Source: a virus. From it: a stretch of 64,000 nucleotides of DNA. Location of the stretch: positions 1 through 64,000 of IMG/VR virus record IMGVR_UViG_3300033993_001384, one strand, 5' to 3'. The notes below the pieces were generated by a model. The model was not told the DNA's origin. It was given only the letters and a program-made list of their open reading frames with translations, and ran no database searches. The position numbers and the translations under genes were made by a program. This document shows positions 36,647-44,931 of this stretch, piece after piece. Positions within the stretch are counted from its first letter, which is position 1. Each line of letters begins with the position of its first letter.

Positions 36647-37090
36647 ATGATAAAATACATAAAACGAAAATTAAAACGTAGAGCAGTTAGAAAAAAATTA
36701 TTGCAGTTCCAAATAATTTATGATGTTGTTGACGCGGGTAAGTTAGCAGACATGAACGATTGTATGTTTATTTTTCGTAATACATTAAAACATCCAAGTT
36801 CTATCTATGAAATTGCTCCACTATCTTCACATAGAATTATCGAAAATAAAAAATTGGGAGTGTTTGTAGTATTAGATGATAAAAAAATAACAATCATTAA
36901 TCACGTTTGTTATTATAGTAATATTTCCATGACCGATAGAGATTGGAATAAAATGGTTAGAATGTTCGATAATAGAGTTCAAGAAAATCGTATGAGAAGA
37001 ATTGAACAAATGAAATCTCAAGTAGAACATTCATTATCAAAGTTAAAGAATAAAATCTTACTTAAATCAAAAACCCCTACTATCGAGTAA
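36647..37090 (+). CDS. Basic hypothetical protein with MIKYIKRK N-terminus
   Basis: ATG 36647 was chosen because it follows the promoter; a longer frame from 36617 would begin inside the promoter. The protein has 147 residues with a very basic N-terminus (MIKYIKRKLKRRAVRKKLL), a folded middle (IYEIAPLSSHRIIENKKLGVFVVLD) and a basic helical C-terminus. It may bind nucleic acid. The first eight residues match those of the small gene at 5351. Host-type promoter use suggests early expression, possibly in host takeover. Confidence 0.65.
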   Translation: MIKYIKRKLKRRAVRKKLLQFQIIYDVVDAGKLADMNDCMFIFRNTLKHPSSIYEIAPLSSHRIIENKKLGVFVVLDDKKITIINHVCYYSNISMTDRDWNKMVRMFDNRVQENRMRRIEQMKSQVEHSLSKLKNKILLKSKTPTIE

Positions 37091-37102
37091 GGGGTTTTTT
37101 AA
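37068..37102. terminator. Bidirectional terminator
   Basis: AAAACCCCTAC-TATCGA-GTAAGGGGTTTT lies at the convergent ends of the genes at 36647 and 37080, and contains both stop codons. Confidence 0.8.
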
Positions 37103-37781
37103 ATTCTTCTTTTAATACCTTTTTAATTATATTTCTTAATGATTCATTTTTTGAAGGGGTTTTTAGTCCATTTGGGACAACATCTTCTATAAGGGTGTCT
37201 TTGGTTATCTCAACCCATTCATTAACCGTATTTACATCGTATGTATCAATGTGGTATGTACCATCCACACCTTTTTCCCACATACCAACAACGGTGTCTC
37301 TATTACCTTTTAATGTTTTACTTTTACTCTTATTATTAAATTCAGATTCAAGGGTATTTACAAATGGGTCTAATTCAGATTTAATCCATTTTCTCAAACC
37401 TAATTCAATAGGACCATTGTATTCTCCGGCACTAACGGTCGTTGTATTTTCATCAATAGGAACAATTTTCTTACCTTTACCAGGAGTTTGATTTAATACC
37501 CCACCTTCTTCATCATTCTGCTCCGGATGTTTTTTTACGTATTTGGCAATTTTTCTTGATTCTTTCTCTATTTTAGATATTTTAGATTTTGGAGTACTCA
37601 TCTCACCATCATAACTATCAAACGCTAATTCAGCACTATCATATTTTGATGTAGGTACAGTAAATGGTTGTAGTTGCTCTTTATTGAACAATCTAACTCC
37701 CGGGCTCAAAGGAACTCTTACTTGTCCCGAGCCACGATGACCGGTTGCCTCTTTAATTTGATTTTTGTTATTTTTATTCAT
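37080..37781 (-). CDS. Hypothetical protein with terminal IKE/LKE helical modules
   Basis: ATG 37781 (MNKNNKNQIKEATGHRGSG) gives 233 residues; a longer frame from 37865 overlaps the opposing gene. The protein is charged, with a predicted disordered middle (EGGVLNQTPGKGKK) and a folded part that includes VGMWEKGVDGTYHIDTYDV. The C-terminal LRNIIKKVLKEEFKKPLTR resembles the modules of other proteins here. QIKE|A near the start and VLKE|E near the end fit the (I/L)-x-E pattern. A virion-internal protein is inferred. Confidence 0.5.
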   Translation of the reverse strand: MNKNNKNQIKEATGHRGSGQVRVPLSPGVRLFNKEQLQPFTVPTSKYDSAELAFDSYDGEMSTPKSKISKIEKESRKIAKYVKKHPEQNDEEGGVLNQTPGKGKKIVPIDENTTTVSAGEYNGPIELGLRKWIKSELDPFVNTLESEFNNKSKSKTLKGNRDTVVGMWEKGVDGTYHIDTYDVNTVNEWVEITKDTLIEDVVPNGLKTPSKNESLRNIIKKVLKEEFKKPLTR

Positions 37782-37787
37782 ATACTT

Positions 37788-37794
37788 ATAAATA
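37788..37794 (-). promoter_or_regulatory. TATTTAT motif upstream of the gene ending at 37080
   Basis: TATATTTATAAG on the minus strand lies 6 nt before the ATG at 37781. Confidence 0.4.
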
Positions 37795-37809
37795 TACAAA
37801 ATTTTAATT

Positions 37810-38040
37810 ATGGAACAACAACAAGAACTATTCGGAAAATTATTTAATACAATCCCATTGTACAACGAAGACCATTTAGATGTCCTACTATCAACAATGG
37901 ATAAAGAACAATCAATCTATATCCTAACACAAGCAGTTAGTTTTGCATTTCATTCAGGGATATTTTCATTGGGGGAATCTGAAATCATCTCAAAATCAAT
38001 TAGAACTTTAAATAAAGTTGAAAAAAATGTTGTAGAGTAA
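37810..38040 (+). CDS. Small hypothetical protein
   Basis: Seventy-six residues, helical, starting MEQQQELFGKLFNTIPLYNED. The DKEQSIYILTQAVSFAFHSG and SLGESEIISKSIRTLNK segments look like two helical hairpins. It is divergent from the 37080-37781 gene, with only 28 bp between the starts. No family was recognised. Confidence 0.6.
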   Translation: MEQQQELFGKLFNTIPLYNEDHLDVLLSTMDKEQSIYILTQAVSFAFHSGIFSLGESEIISKSIRTLNKVEKNVVE

Positions 38041-38059
38041 AAAATAATAATTACATTTG
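38029..38059 (+). promoter_or_regulatory. Probable host-type promoter
   Basis: GTTG (38029-38032), a 19-bp spacer and TACATTTG (38052-38059) fit TTTG-N19-TAnnTTTG with one -33 mismatch. A TATTTAT motif follows at 38067-38073, 3 nt before the ATG, so this gene may use both classes. Confidence 0.5.
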
Positions 38060-38076
38060 TAAAAAATATTTATATT

Positions 38077-38331
38077 ATGAAAAAATTATTAATTATCTTG
38101 TTATTATTAGTTAGTGGTTTGTCGTTTTCTCAAGAAAAGAAAAAAGTTTCAACCAAAAAAATAGACCAAACCGTTACTCAAAAAATGGACTCCTTATCTA
38201 AAGTTTATAAAGTAAAAGTTATTGGCTCATATAAAATAACCCATAACGATGTTTATGTTGAAGGAATTGTTTATGAAGACAAATCAGGAAATGTCCACGA
38301 TAAAGAAACTAAAAGAATTAAAATTAATTAA
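38077..38331 (+). CDS. Small secreted protein
   Basis: Eighty-four residues with a classic signal peptide: MKKLLIILLLLVSGLSFSQ, cleavage expected near SFS-Q. The mature part is about 65 residues, Lys-rich, ending with a small beta domain (IGSYKITHNDVYVEGIVYED). It would act in the periplasm or at the outer membrane. Secreted small phage proteins often alter receptors or block superinfection, but nothing in the sequence proves that. It converges on the gene ending at 38342 with a 10-bp gap. Confidence 0.7.
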   Translation: MKKLLIILLLLVSGLSFSQEKKKVSTKKIDQTVTQKMDSLSKVYKVKVIGSYKITHNDVYVEGIVYEDKSGNVHDKETKRIKIN

Positions 38332-38341
38332 AAAAGGGTGA

Positions 38342-39472
38342 TTAAATACAACCTCCCTCTATTTTAAATCCTGTTGACCCCATTCCAGGACCCCCAATAG
38401 GTGCATAAACAAAAAATAAATTATTACCTTTACTAGTATCATATACTAATTCATATGGTGTAGTTCTTTTTTCATAAAGTACGAACTCTCTAACACCATT
38501 ATTATATTGCTCTAATAAATTAACGAATCCTAAAGAAACTTCACCAGTACCTGTATTAGCTTGTAATATTGACTTTAATTTTTTCAAATCATTTTTGTTA
38601 ATTAAATCTAATGAAATATTTTTTAATTTTTCGTTTTTAAAAATCAATGAAACTAATTCATCTATTGATGAAACATTTTTAGTAATTATTTTACTACCAC
38701 TAACTGCAGGGGATTTTTGGTTATATATTTTAGTTAAACTATCAACCCACGCAGGTATATAATTTATTATATCATCCAAATATAATTCTGTAGATACATA
38801 TCCGGTGTCTAATGTTATTTGTTTTTGAGTATCAGTAACAATTAATCTATCAGGCATTGTTCCCGTATCAAAACTCAATTTACCTTTATCATTTAAGTCA
38901 TTTTGATATTTTGAAGGTAAAATTGCAATATAATTATTCGATTTAGAACCTTGAACTCCTTCATAGTCAATGTTAAAGTTACACTTCTCAGTAGATTTTT
39001 CTGCGGATAAATTTAAAGTTACATATTGATATTTTGTATAGTCAGGGTGTTTAGAACCTTTGGTTTCATCCCACTCAGGACCTTGAGCTCCTAAATTATT
39101 AATTTTAATAGATATTTTATCACCTAATTTTGATTTTATATATTTTTCAACTTCCGAAGCTCTTAATTTGGATAAATCTCCTGAGTTTAACCCTACACCT
39201 TCATTTGGAACTTTCGATTCTGATGAATTAATCACGATAGTGTTAAATGAACCTTTACCGGATTTTAAATAATCATTAATTTGTTTTATTGCATTATCAA
39301 TTTCAGTAGTATTATTTAACTCATATTCACCACTAGGAAACGAATTTGAAATATTAAATTTTATAGGTTCTGTAATATCTTCTTTAATTAAATAAAGTTT
39401 TTTAGTAGCACTTTCATGAAGTCCTAAAATTCTATTTTTTTCTTCACTTGAAATTTCAAATAAATTTTTCAT
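38342..39472 (-). CDS. OmpA-C-like protein with N-terminal propeptide-like module
   Basis: ATG 39472 (MKNLFEISSEEKNRILGLH) gives 376 residues; an upstream frame from 39544 would include terminator sequence. The first approximately 35 residues match the start of the protein at 59230 and end in LIKE|D. The following region has SGDLSKLRASEVEKYIKSKLG and a GAQGPEW...YVTLNLS pattern, as in OmpA-family peptidoglycan-binding domains. There is no signal peptide. The remainder (about residues 175-376) is unrecognised. It lies directly after the capsid gene terminator. I infer a virion protein that touches peptidoglycan. Confidence 0.5.
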   Translation of the reverse strand: MKNLFEISSEEKNRILGLHESATKKLYLIKEDITEPIKFNISNSFPSGEYELNNTTEIDNAIKQINDYLKSGKGSFNTIVINSSESKVPNEGVGLNSGDLSKLRASEVEKYIKSKLGDKISIKINNLGAQGPEWDETKGSKHPDYTKYQYVTLNLSAEKSTEKCNFNIDYEGVQGSKSNNYIAILPSKYQNDLNDKGKLSFDTGTMPDRLIVTDTQKQITLDTGYVSTELYLDDIINYIPAWVDSLTKIYNQKSPAVSGSKIITKNVSSIDELVSLIFKNEKLKNISLDLINKNDLKKLKSILQANTGTGEVSLGFVNLLEQYNNGVREFVLYEKRTTPYELVYDTSKGNNLFFVYAPIGGPGMGSTGFKIEGGCI

Positions 39473-39487
39473 AATTTTTCTTTTAAT

Positions 39488-39494
39488 ATAAATA
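39488..39494 (-). promoter_or_regulatory. TATTTAT motif upstream of the OmpA-like gene
   Basis: TATATTTATATT on the minus strand lies 15 nt before the ATG at 39472. Confidence 0.4.
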
Positions 39495-39504
39495 TAAGAT
39501 AAAA

Positions 39505-39534
39505 AAAAAGAGGACAAATATTTGTCCTCTTTTT
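39505..39534 (-). terminator. Terminator after the major capsid gene
   Basis: AAAAAGAGGACAAAT and its exact reverse complement form a long palindrome followed by T residues on the minus strand. Confidence 0.85.
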
Positions 39535-39554
39535 GGTATATCATAAGATATTGA

Positions 39555-41471
39555 TTATCTCAATTCTCTTAAGTCAAATGTTCTAACACCATCAACGGTA
39601 ATTCTTCCGTAAAAACGGTTATTTACCATCTTTTTCGCGTAACGAGTCATTATACCTTTAATCGGTGTAAAGTTGAATGGGTTGTACATTGTAGGTGTTA
39701 ATTGTAATGGTACATACGGAGCGTAAATGTATCCTGTGTCTAACAATGATGTTCCTTTGTGTCCAATTAACACTTGGTTAGCTGGGAAGTAAGGGTCACG
39801 GTAAACTTGGTAACGACCTGCTAATGTACCTACTCTTTCAATACCCATGTTGTATTGGTCTTGCTCAGGAGACGCATTAGATACGTGGAAGTACTCTAAA
39901 TCATCAAAGATAGCTGAAACTTCAGAAGAAACAACAATCCAGTTTGCTCCACCTCTTAATGTAGATTTGTGGATTTGTGCAGACAATTGGTTGATTGCTG
40001 TAATTAATGTTTGGTTCCAATCTTTTTGAGTATAAGAAGTTGTTTGAGAAATTCTTCTCCAACCATTGTAATCCCAACGTAAGTTCCATGCTGCACCTTT
40101 ACGTAAATCTCTTAAGATTTCACGGTCGATTTCAGCCGCAACTTGTTCAGATAATAAAGCTGTTAATTCAGCTTCAGCATCGATGTTGTGGAAAGCCGCA
40201 ACGTCTTGAGCTAACTCAGGAGACCATTGTGCTCTTAATTTTCTTTCTGTAACAGATACAGTAACTGAATCTAAATCGAAAGAAACCTCACCGATTTTAT
40301 CTTCAAATTCTAACTCTTCGTAACGTCTGAAAGCCGCTGCGAATGAAGTTCCTGATACCGCAGTTTCGATAGTAGTACCTGTGTAACCATCTAAAGATGT
40401 AGAATCACAATCAGCACATACCGGACAAGATAAATCAACTTCTAACCAAATACATCCATCAGCGTCACAAACATTTTTGAATGAACCACCGTTACCTGTA
40501 TTAGATGCTGTACCCGCTGGGTTACCTGAAGGGAAGTAAGTTTGAGTAGTATTACCATATTTCACAATACCTCTACCATAGATTTGAGTCACAACTCTAA
40601 ATAATAAAGAACCTGTACTAACTGTACATGGTGAAGTTGAAGAAACAGTTAAACCATTTCCTGTGTAAACGATTAAGTCAGATAAGAATGATTCAGTATC
40701 CATTTCGTTACCATCAGGTCCGATTAATTTTCCTGCACCTGTATCAGCAAAACCACACATTTTAATGATAACTTTTCTTGTGTTACCTGAAGCAATAACT
40801 GCTGCTCCATCAGTTGTTCCTGAAATGTTAGCATCAACTAAAACTCCACCTGTCCATTTTTGGATAGTTGTAGTAGCAGTGATTGCTGACCAACGACCTT
40901 TAGAATAATCAAATAATCCTGGAGGGTCTAATTGAGCCTCATTTCCTTCATAGAATAAATCATAAAGATTTTTTTCGTATACAGGGTTATAAGTTCCTGA
41001 ACCTGTAGTGTAACCTGCATTTGGATTACCACCTGTACCGTTAGGTGAAGGTAATGTACCATCATTGTAGTTACCCGGAGCTCCAACAGGTGCATAGTGC
41101 TCACCTGAATATTGTCCTGCAATACCATCTTTATATCCTTGGATTTTTGGTACAAAGTAGAATAATTTACCGATTGGTAAGTTCATAGCTTGTACAGAAA
41201 CGATGTCATTCGCTAATAATTTAGAGAATACTCTTCTTACGATAGGAAATACAACAGTTTCGAATGAACCTGAAGACCCGTCAGAAGTTGCTTCGTTTAT
41301 TAAGAAAGACGCTTGGTTCTCATATAACTGAGCTACGTTTTCTCTTAAGTGACCTTTAAGACCTTCTAGAAATCCTAATTTGTCCCATTTATTAATTGTG
41401 TCCTCTTTAATAACTTTAAGGTGTTTTAACCCGATGTTACCAACTAGACCTGATTCTAATAATGCTCCCAT
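39555..41471 (-). CDS. Major capsid protein (T4 gp23-like)
   Basis: The protein has 638 residues. The layout follows T4 gp23: an N-terminal scaffold-binding prodomain, then SFLINE|ATSDGSSGSF at residues 55-70, the equivalent of the T4 cleavage at E65|A66, then FPIVRRVFSKLLANDIVSVQ and MNLPIGKLFYFVPKIQG, the conserved start of the mature fold. The C-terminal LTALLSEQVAAEIDREILRD and PYVPLQLTPTMYNPFNFTP also fit gp23-type capsids. An extra earlier site VIKE|D occurs at residue 23. Codons are richer in G/C than those of most neighbours, as expected for a highly expressed gene. It forms the icosahedral shell. Confidence 0.88.
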   Translation of the reverse strand: MGALLESGLVGNIGLKHLKVIKEDTINKWDKLGFLEGLKGHLRENVAQLYENQASFLINEATSDGSSGSFETVVFPIVRRVFSKLLANDIVSVQAMNLPIGKLFYFVPKIQGYKDGIAGQYSGEHYAPVGAPGNYNDGTLPSPNGTGGNPNAGYTTGSGTYNPVYEKNLYDLFYEGNEAQLDPPGLFDYSKGRWSAITATTTIQKWTGGVLVDANISGTTDGAAVIASGNTRKVIIKMCGFADTGAGKLIGPDGNEMDTESFLSDLIVYTGNGLTVSSTSPCTVSTGSLLFRVVTQIYGRGIVKYGNTTQTYFPSGNPAGTASNTGNGGSFKNVCDADGCIWLEVDLSCPVCADCDSTSLDGYTGTTIETAVSGTSFAAAFRRYEELEFEDKIGEVSFDLDSVTVSVTERKLRAQWSPELAQDVAAFHNIDAEAELTALLSEQVAAEIDREILRDLRKGAAWNLRWDYNGWRRISQTTSYTQKDWNQTLITAINQLSAQIHKSTLRGGANWIVVSSEVSAIFDDLEYFHVSNASPEQDQYNMGIERVGTLAGRYQVYRDPYFPANQVLIGHKGTSLLDTGYIYAPYVPLQLTPTMYNPFNFTPIKGIMTRYAKKMVNNRFYGRITVDGVRTFDLRELR

Positions 41472-41504
41472 TTTTTTGGTTTTTATTAATTTTTTAGTTT
41501 ATTT

Positions 41505-43031
41505 TTATTTTAATTTTGACATTAAATCTTTCATTCTCAAGAACTGTGGATTCTCATATGTTTTAGATTCAATTAAGTTAACTGCCGACCCTGTTGAAGG
41601 TGCTTTAGCAATTGTTCTTTCTAATGATTCATTCATAGGTTGAGATGCAGTCCCTGTAAGTTCATCTTTAATGACTTTGTATAAGTTTTTAGATTCTTTA
41701 ATGTTTTCAACACCGTCAAATCTTCTTAAGATATTTATTTTTTCTTGTTTTGATGTTGAATGTTCTGTGAACAAACGAGTAGCGTAAGCTAAGTTTGAAT
41801 TAAACACTGCAACCTCATTCAATTTATTTCTAAATACGTTAAGAGCTTTTCTGTATTCTTCATTCTTTTCTCTTAAAACTTTTAATTCACTTGTGTTTTG
41901 GTTCTCTTTAATTGCGGTATTAAAAGATGAGTGAGCTCTTGGTTTTGGTAACCCACCTCTTCTGAAATTACTTCCATTACCTAATGTACGAGAAGCCTCT
42001 TTAGGTTCAACTTTTTTAGTTGTATTAGCAATTTTAGTTGTTTGCTCTTTTGTTTCTGTTTTTTTAACAGATTTCATTTTTCCTTCAAGATTTTCACCTT
42101 CTTTATATTCAAATTTAGCTTTACCTGTTCCCATTGTTGGATTAACTGATTTTTTCACAGTTTTAAATCCACCATTTTGGTTTGGTTTTGCATCATATTT
42201 AAATTTACTAGGATTACCCATTCCGGTTCCTTTTGGTTTTACAGACATTTTAGATTCCATCATTGTGTCATCATCCATATCCATATCGTCTTGTTCTTCT
42301 ATTTCCATGTCCATGTCGTCTTGCTCTTCTAACTCTGAATCATCTTCGTCATCAAAAGAAATTTCATAAACGATTTCTTCATCGTCCATATCTTCTTCTT
42401 CGTCAAACATCATTTCATCACTTTCTCCAAATTCAGAATCTTCGTCGTCATTATCAAATACTCTAGAGATAATATCTTCGATACCTTCAGAATCCATGTC
42501 CTCTTCTTCGTCATCGAAGTCCATATCTTCTTCTTCGTCGTCAAATTCTTCGAACATTTCTAATTCATCTTCACCTTCACCAACAATCATATATTCTTTG
42601 TTGTTCTCTTCGTCTTTTAAACTGATGTTACCAGAATCATCTTTAGTAACAACAATATTATCTTCAGGTCCCATCAATTGGAATACACGTAAGATTTCTT
42701 CATCATCTTCTACGTCAGTAAGGTCTATGGTGTCTTCATCATCCATATCCATATCCATATTATCGGTATCCATGTCATCTTCCATATCCATATCAACATC
42801 TACGTCGTCCATTTCTGTATCGTCCATATCTGTATCCATATCCATGTCATCCATGTCAACCTCAGTGTCAATCTCCTCATCATCTTGTTCTGTAAGAGAT
42901 TCTTTTACTAGTTCTTTGATTTCTTGCGACATTGTCGAAGCAAGTATTCCTTTTGCATTTTCCGCTACCGCCTCTTCCAAATTTTTCATTTGGATGATAG
43001 CTTCTTCAACTAAAGATTTTTCTTTTGCCAT
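41505..43031 (-). CDS. Prohead scaffold protein (gp22-like) with hyperacidic middle
   Basis: The protein has 508 residues. The N-terminal 50 residues are helical (MAKEKSLVEEAIIQMKNLEE). Residues about 50-260 are extremely Asp/Glu/Met-rich, with DMDMDTDMDD-type repeats. The remainder is Lys-rich with coiled coil (VLREKNEEYRKALNVFRNKL) and ends KTYENPQFLRMKDLMSKLK. The location immediately before the capsid gene and after the protease is that of T4 gene 22. An acidic core that is later degraded is typical of scaffolds. The opposite-strand Ser-rich frame is an artefact of the acidic repeats. Confidence 0.75.
   Translation of the reverse strand: MAKEKSLVEEAIIQMKNLEEAVAENAKGILASTMSQEIKELVKESLTEQDDEEIDTEVDMDDMDMDTDMDDTEMDDVDVDMDMEDDMDTDNMDMDMDDEDTIDLTDVEDDEEILRVFQLMGPEDNIVVTKDDSGNISLKDEENNKEYMIVGEGEDELEMFEEFDDEEEDMDFDDEEEDMDSEGIEDIISRVFDNDDEDSEFGESDEMMFDEEEDMDDEEIVYEISFDDEDDSELEEQDDMDMEIEEQDDMDMDDDTMMESKMSVKPKGTGMGNPSKFKYDAKPNQNGGFKTVKKSVNPTMGTGKAKFEYKEGENLEGKMKSVKKTETKEQTTKIANTTKKVEPKEASRTLGNGSNFRRGGLPKPRAHSSFNTAIKENQNTSELKVLREKNEEYRKALNVFRNKLNEVAVFNSNLAYATRLFTEHSTSKQEKINILRRFDGVENIKESKNLYKVIKDELTGTASQPMNESLERTIAKAPSTGSAVNLIESKTYENPQFLRMKDLMSKLK
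42240..42900 (-). repeat. Asp/Met/Glu-rich low-complexity coding repeat
   Basis: Degenerate GATATGGATATGGA-type units encode D-M-D-M and D-D-E-E-D-M blocks in the scaffold protein; copies cluster around 42260-42310, 42370-42540 and 42735-42860. Confidence 0.7.
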
Positions 43032-43054
43032 TTGTGTTTAAGTTATTTTAATAT

Positions 43055-43061
43055 ATAAATA
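43055..43061 (-). promoter_or_regulatory. TATTTAT motif upstream of the scaffold gene
   Basis: GATATTTATATATT on the minus strand lies 23 nt before the ATG at 43031. This would drive scaffold and capsid genes. Confidence 0.45.
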
Positions 43062-43151
43062 TCTCCCATTATCAAAAAAGCATTATTTTTGCTAATTTGA
43101 TAATGAGTTTTTTATATTAATAAATATTACCAAAAAAATAAAAGCATAAAA

Positions 43152-43175
43152 AAAGGAGACATTTCTGTCTCCTTA
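43152..43175 (-). terminator. Terminator between the protease block and the scaffold gene
   Basis: AAGGAGACA-GAAA-TGTCTCCTT with a following T run on the minus strand. Confidence 0.8.
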
Positions 43176-43197
43176 ATTAATTATTGAATATAAATTC

Positions 43198-43407
43198 TTA
43201 TTCTATCACTTCATCAATTTTACTTTCAACAATTGCTGTGATTCTCCATTCCATTGTATAATGCTCAAATACTTTTGTTACTTTAGCCTCTACGTCAGTT
43301 GGGTTGTAACCACTCACTAATTTTTCTTCTCTTAATTTTTTAATCTTACCTGATGCCTCATCAACTGAGTCCAATGTAATTTTTGCAATGAAATACTTTT
43401 CGTCCAT
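43198..43407 (-). CDS. Small protein downstream of the prohead protease
   Basis: The 69-residue protein begins MDEKYFIAKITLDSVDEASG and contains KKLREEKLVSGYNPTDVEAKV and HYTMEWRITAIVESKIDEVIE. The beta-alpha-beta-beta pattern is reminiscent of small ferredoxin-like proteins. It lies 17 bp after the protease gene and before a terminator. No family was recognised; the position suggests a head assembly role. Confidence 0.6.
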   Translation of the reverse strand: MDEKYFIAKITLDSVDEASGKIKKLREEKLVSGYNPTDVEAKVTKVFEHYTMEWRITAIVESKIDEVIE

Positions 43408-43424
43408 AATTTTTTCTATTTAGT

Positions 43425-44150
43425 TTAATATCCTAAATAATCGTTTAATTTTTTCATTAAGTCAAGTGATTTATTTCCTGAATCACCAACATGTCTTTCA
43501 ATACTCATTTTTTTCTCTTCTTCTAAGTTCTCGTCATACAGATGTTTGTCATCTTTATTTAAGAATAGATACGCTCCCGGAGTTGAAGGTGAGGACACCA
43601 AGTCAAAACAAATTAATTCAAAATCGTCTTGTACTTCATTTTGTTCACCAATCTTTTTAAGAGAACCTACACCTCTTGACGATATACCTAAAGTAACACC
43701 TTGTCTTAAGTAATTTGCTGCCAAATCTCCTTTGGTTGAACAAATACCTCTTTCGTGGTATCCCGGTGATGTCAATAATTTAATCTTTCCCATTAGGACA
43801 TTACCTTCCCACCATACTTCGGTGATTGCGTGAGAAACTCTATCTAAATCAATTAAAGATGATTCCGGGTGATTTAACTCTGAAAGAGCTGTACCCTTTT
43901 TAATCATTTTTTTATAATTATCAGCTTCTCTTTTTAATATACGTTCAGGGTATAATCGACCATTTCTATTTGGTGTATCATATTTTTGTAATACAGCATA
44001 AAATTCAAATGGTTTTGAGTGGTCTAACATTTCATTAGATTCTCTTATTAATGTTTCGTTACGATTATCCTTTGGATTAATATATCCGGCATCGTATTCA
44101 ACTAATATACCTTTTCCTGATTCGTTCGGTTGTAATATTCTTAAACTCAT
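43425..44150 (-). CDS. Prohead core protease (T4 gp21-like, S78/U9 type)
   Basis: The 241-residue protein shows prohead-protease landmarks: KYDTPNRNGRLYPERIL (54-71), ALSELNHPESS with the likely catalytic H94, and GVTLGISSRGVGS with the likely nucleophile at S157 or S158. CFDLVSSPSTPGAYLFL closes the fold. It degrades the scaffold and trims capsid and internal proteins during head maturation. Cleavage after (I/L)-x-E would match LINE|A in the capsid protein here. It lies between a core-protein gene and the scaffold gene, as in T4. Confidence 0.85.
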   Translation of the reverse strand: MSLRILQPNESGKGILVEYDAGYINPKDNRNETLIRESNEMLDHSKPFEFYAVLQKYDTPNRNGRLYPERILKREADNYKKMIKKGTALSELNHPESSLIDLDRVSHAITEVWWEGNVLMGKIKLLTSPGYHERGICSTKGDLAANYLRQGVTLGISSRGVGSLKKIGEQNEVQDDFELICFDLVSSPSTPGAYLFLNKDDKHLYDENLEEEKKMSIERHVGDSGNKSLDLMKKLNDYLGY

Positions 44151-44166
44151 TTTAAATGTTTTAATA

Positions 44167-44173
44167 ATAAATA
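44167..44173 (-). promoter_or_regulatory. TATTTAT motif upstream of the protease gene
   Basis: AATATTTATTATT on the minus strand lies 16 nt before the ATG at 44150 and abuts the stop of the upstream gene. Confidence 0.4.
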
Positions 44174-44644
44174 TTAAACATTTTCGGTTTGTAACGTATC
44201 TTTAACGGATTTGATTTTTTTAGTTAGATAAAACTTAAAATAATTGTTGTCATAAAAGTTATCGTTGTAGATTTTATTTGTAATTTTTAATAATGTATCT
44301 TTAATTTGTTTTGATTTAAAATCGAGGTTTTCTTCTATAACATAGAAATTAACTTCTAAATTCATAAATGATTTTTTACCCAAATTTAATCCACTTGACC
44401 TTAAATCTAAATCTACAATAAATTTTGTATCAAAAATTTTATTATTTAACGACTCGTAAACCGAGTGTTTAATACCCCTACTTAAATTTAAAACTGTTCT
44501 CGACCAATTATCGGATTCATAGATTGGTTCAACCCATGTTTGTACGTTTAAGTAAAGTGATTTCAAGTTTACAGAATCAACTGTCCCATAAACAACTTTC
44601 GCGGTTTTGAAACCTGTTAGTTGAGAGGTTTTCCCCTTTTTCAT
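44174..44644 (-). CDS. Hypothetical head or neck protein
   Basis: The protein has 156 residues and starts MKKGKTSQLTGFKTAKVVYG. It is beta-rich, with FDTKFIVDLDLRSSGLNLG and SFMNLEVNFYVIEENLDF, then a helical C-terminus. The position between core protein and protease genes corresponds to the gp67/gp68 region of T4, but the sequence is not acidic like those and I do not assign it. It has the bS21 gene divergently upstream. Confidence 0.55.
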   Translation of the reverse strand: MKKGKTSQLTGFKTAKVVYGTVDSVNLKSLYLNVQTWVEPIYESDNWSRTVLNLSRGIKHSVYESLNNKIFDTKFIVDLDLRSSGLNLGKKSFMNLEVNFYVIEENLDFKSKQIKDTLLKITNKIYNDNFYDNNYFKFYLTKKIKSVKDTLQTENV

Positions 44645-44736
44645 TAATTTTCATATTTTTCCTTTTATTTTTAAAAAAGATAGGTAAAATAAGGGGTCAG
44701 GTCAAATTTTTTGTTATTTTGATATATATGTTATAT

Positions 44737-44931
44737 ATGTTAATAGTTAAATTAGATAAAAATACACCAATAGAGAAAGCACTGAAACTCTATAAAAGTA
44801 AAGTTATCAAGACACGTCAAAGTTCTGAACTTAATAAGCGAAAAGAATTTATCAAACCTTCCGTAAAAAAAAGAAACGTGTTAGCTAAGGCTAAACACGT
44901 TCAATTAAAATATTATTCGGATAACGATTAA
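44737..44931 (+). CDS. rpsU: Ribosomal protein bS21
   Basis: ATG 44737 gives 64 residues (MLIVKLDKNTPIEKALKLYK). The chain follows bS21: I-x-K-A-L-K at 13-18, then KRKEFIKPSVKKRNVLAKAK, which matches the R-x-x-F-x-K-P-S-V-x-x-R-x-x-x-K-A core of Bacteroidota bS21, and an acidic tail. Near position 54, where I recall a tyrosine in host bS21, it has His. It should replace host bS21 on the 30S platform near the 16S 3' end. It lies alone on the plus strand inside the minus-strand head block, and its stop overlaps the convergent gene by 4 nt. No Shine-Dalgarno sequence is seen directly upstream. Confidence 0.85.
   Translation: MLIVKLDKNTPIEKALKLYKSKVIKTRQSSELNKRKEFIKPSVKKRNVLAKAKHVQLKYYSDND

Noticed and set aside
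38342-39472. Lipoprotein or secreted OmpA protein
   Set aside because: The N-terminus is amphipathic and charged with no hydrophobic core or lipobox.
42496-43041. Plus-strand Ser-rich frame of 181 codons
   Set aside because: Antisense of the Asp/Glu/Met repeats in the scaffold gene (GAT/GAA read backwards gives Ser codons).
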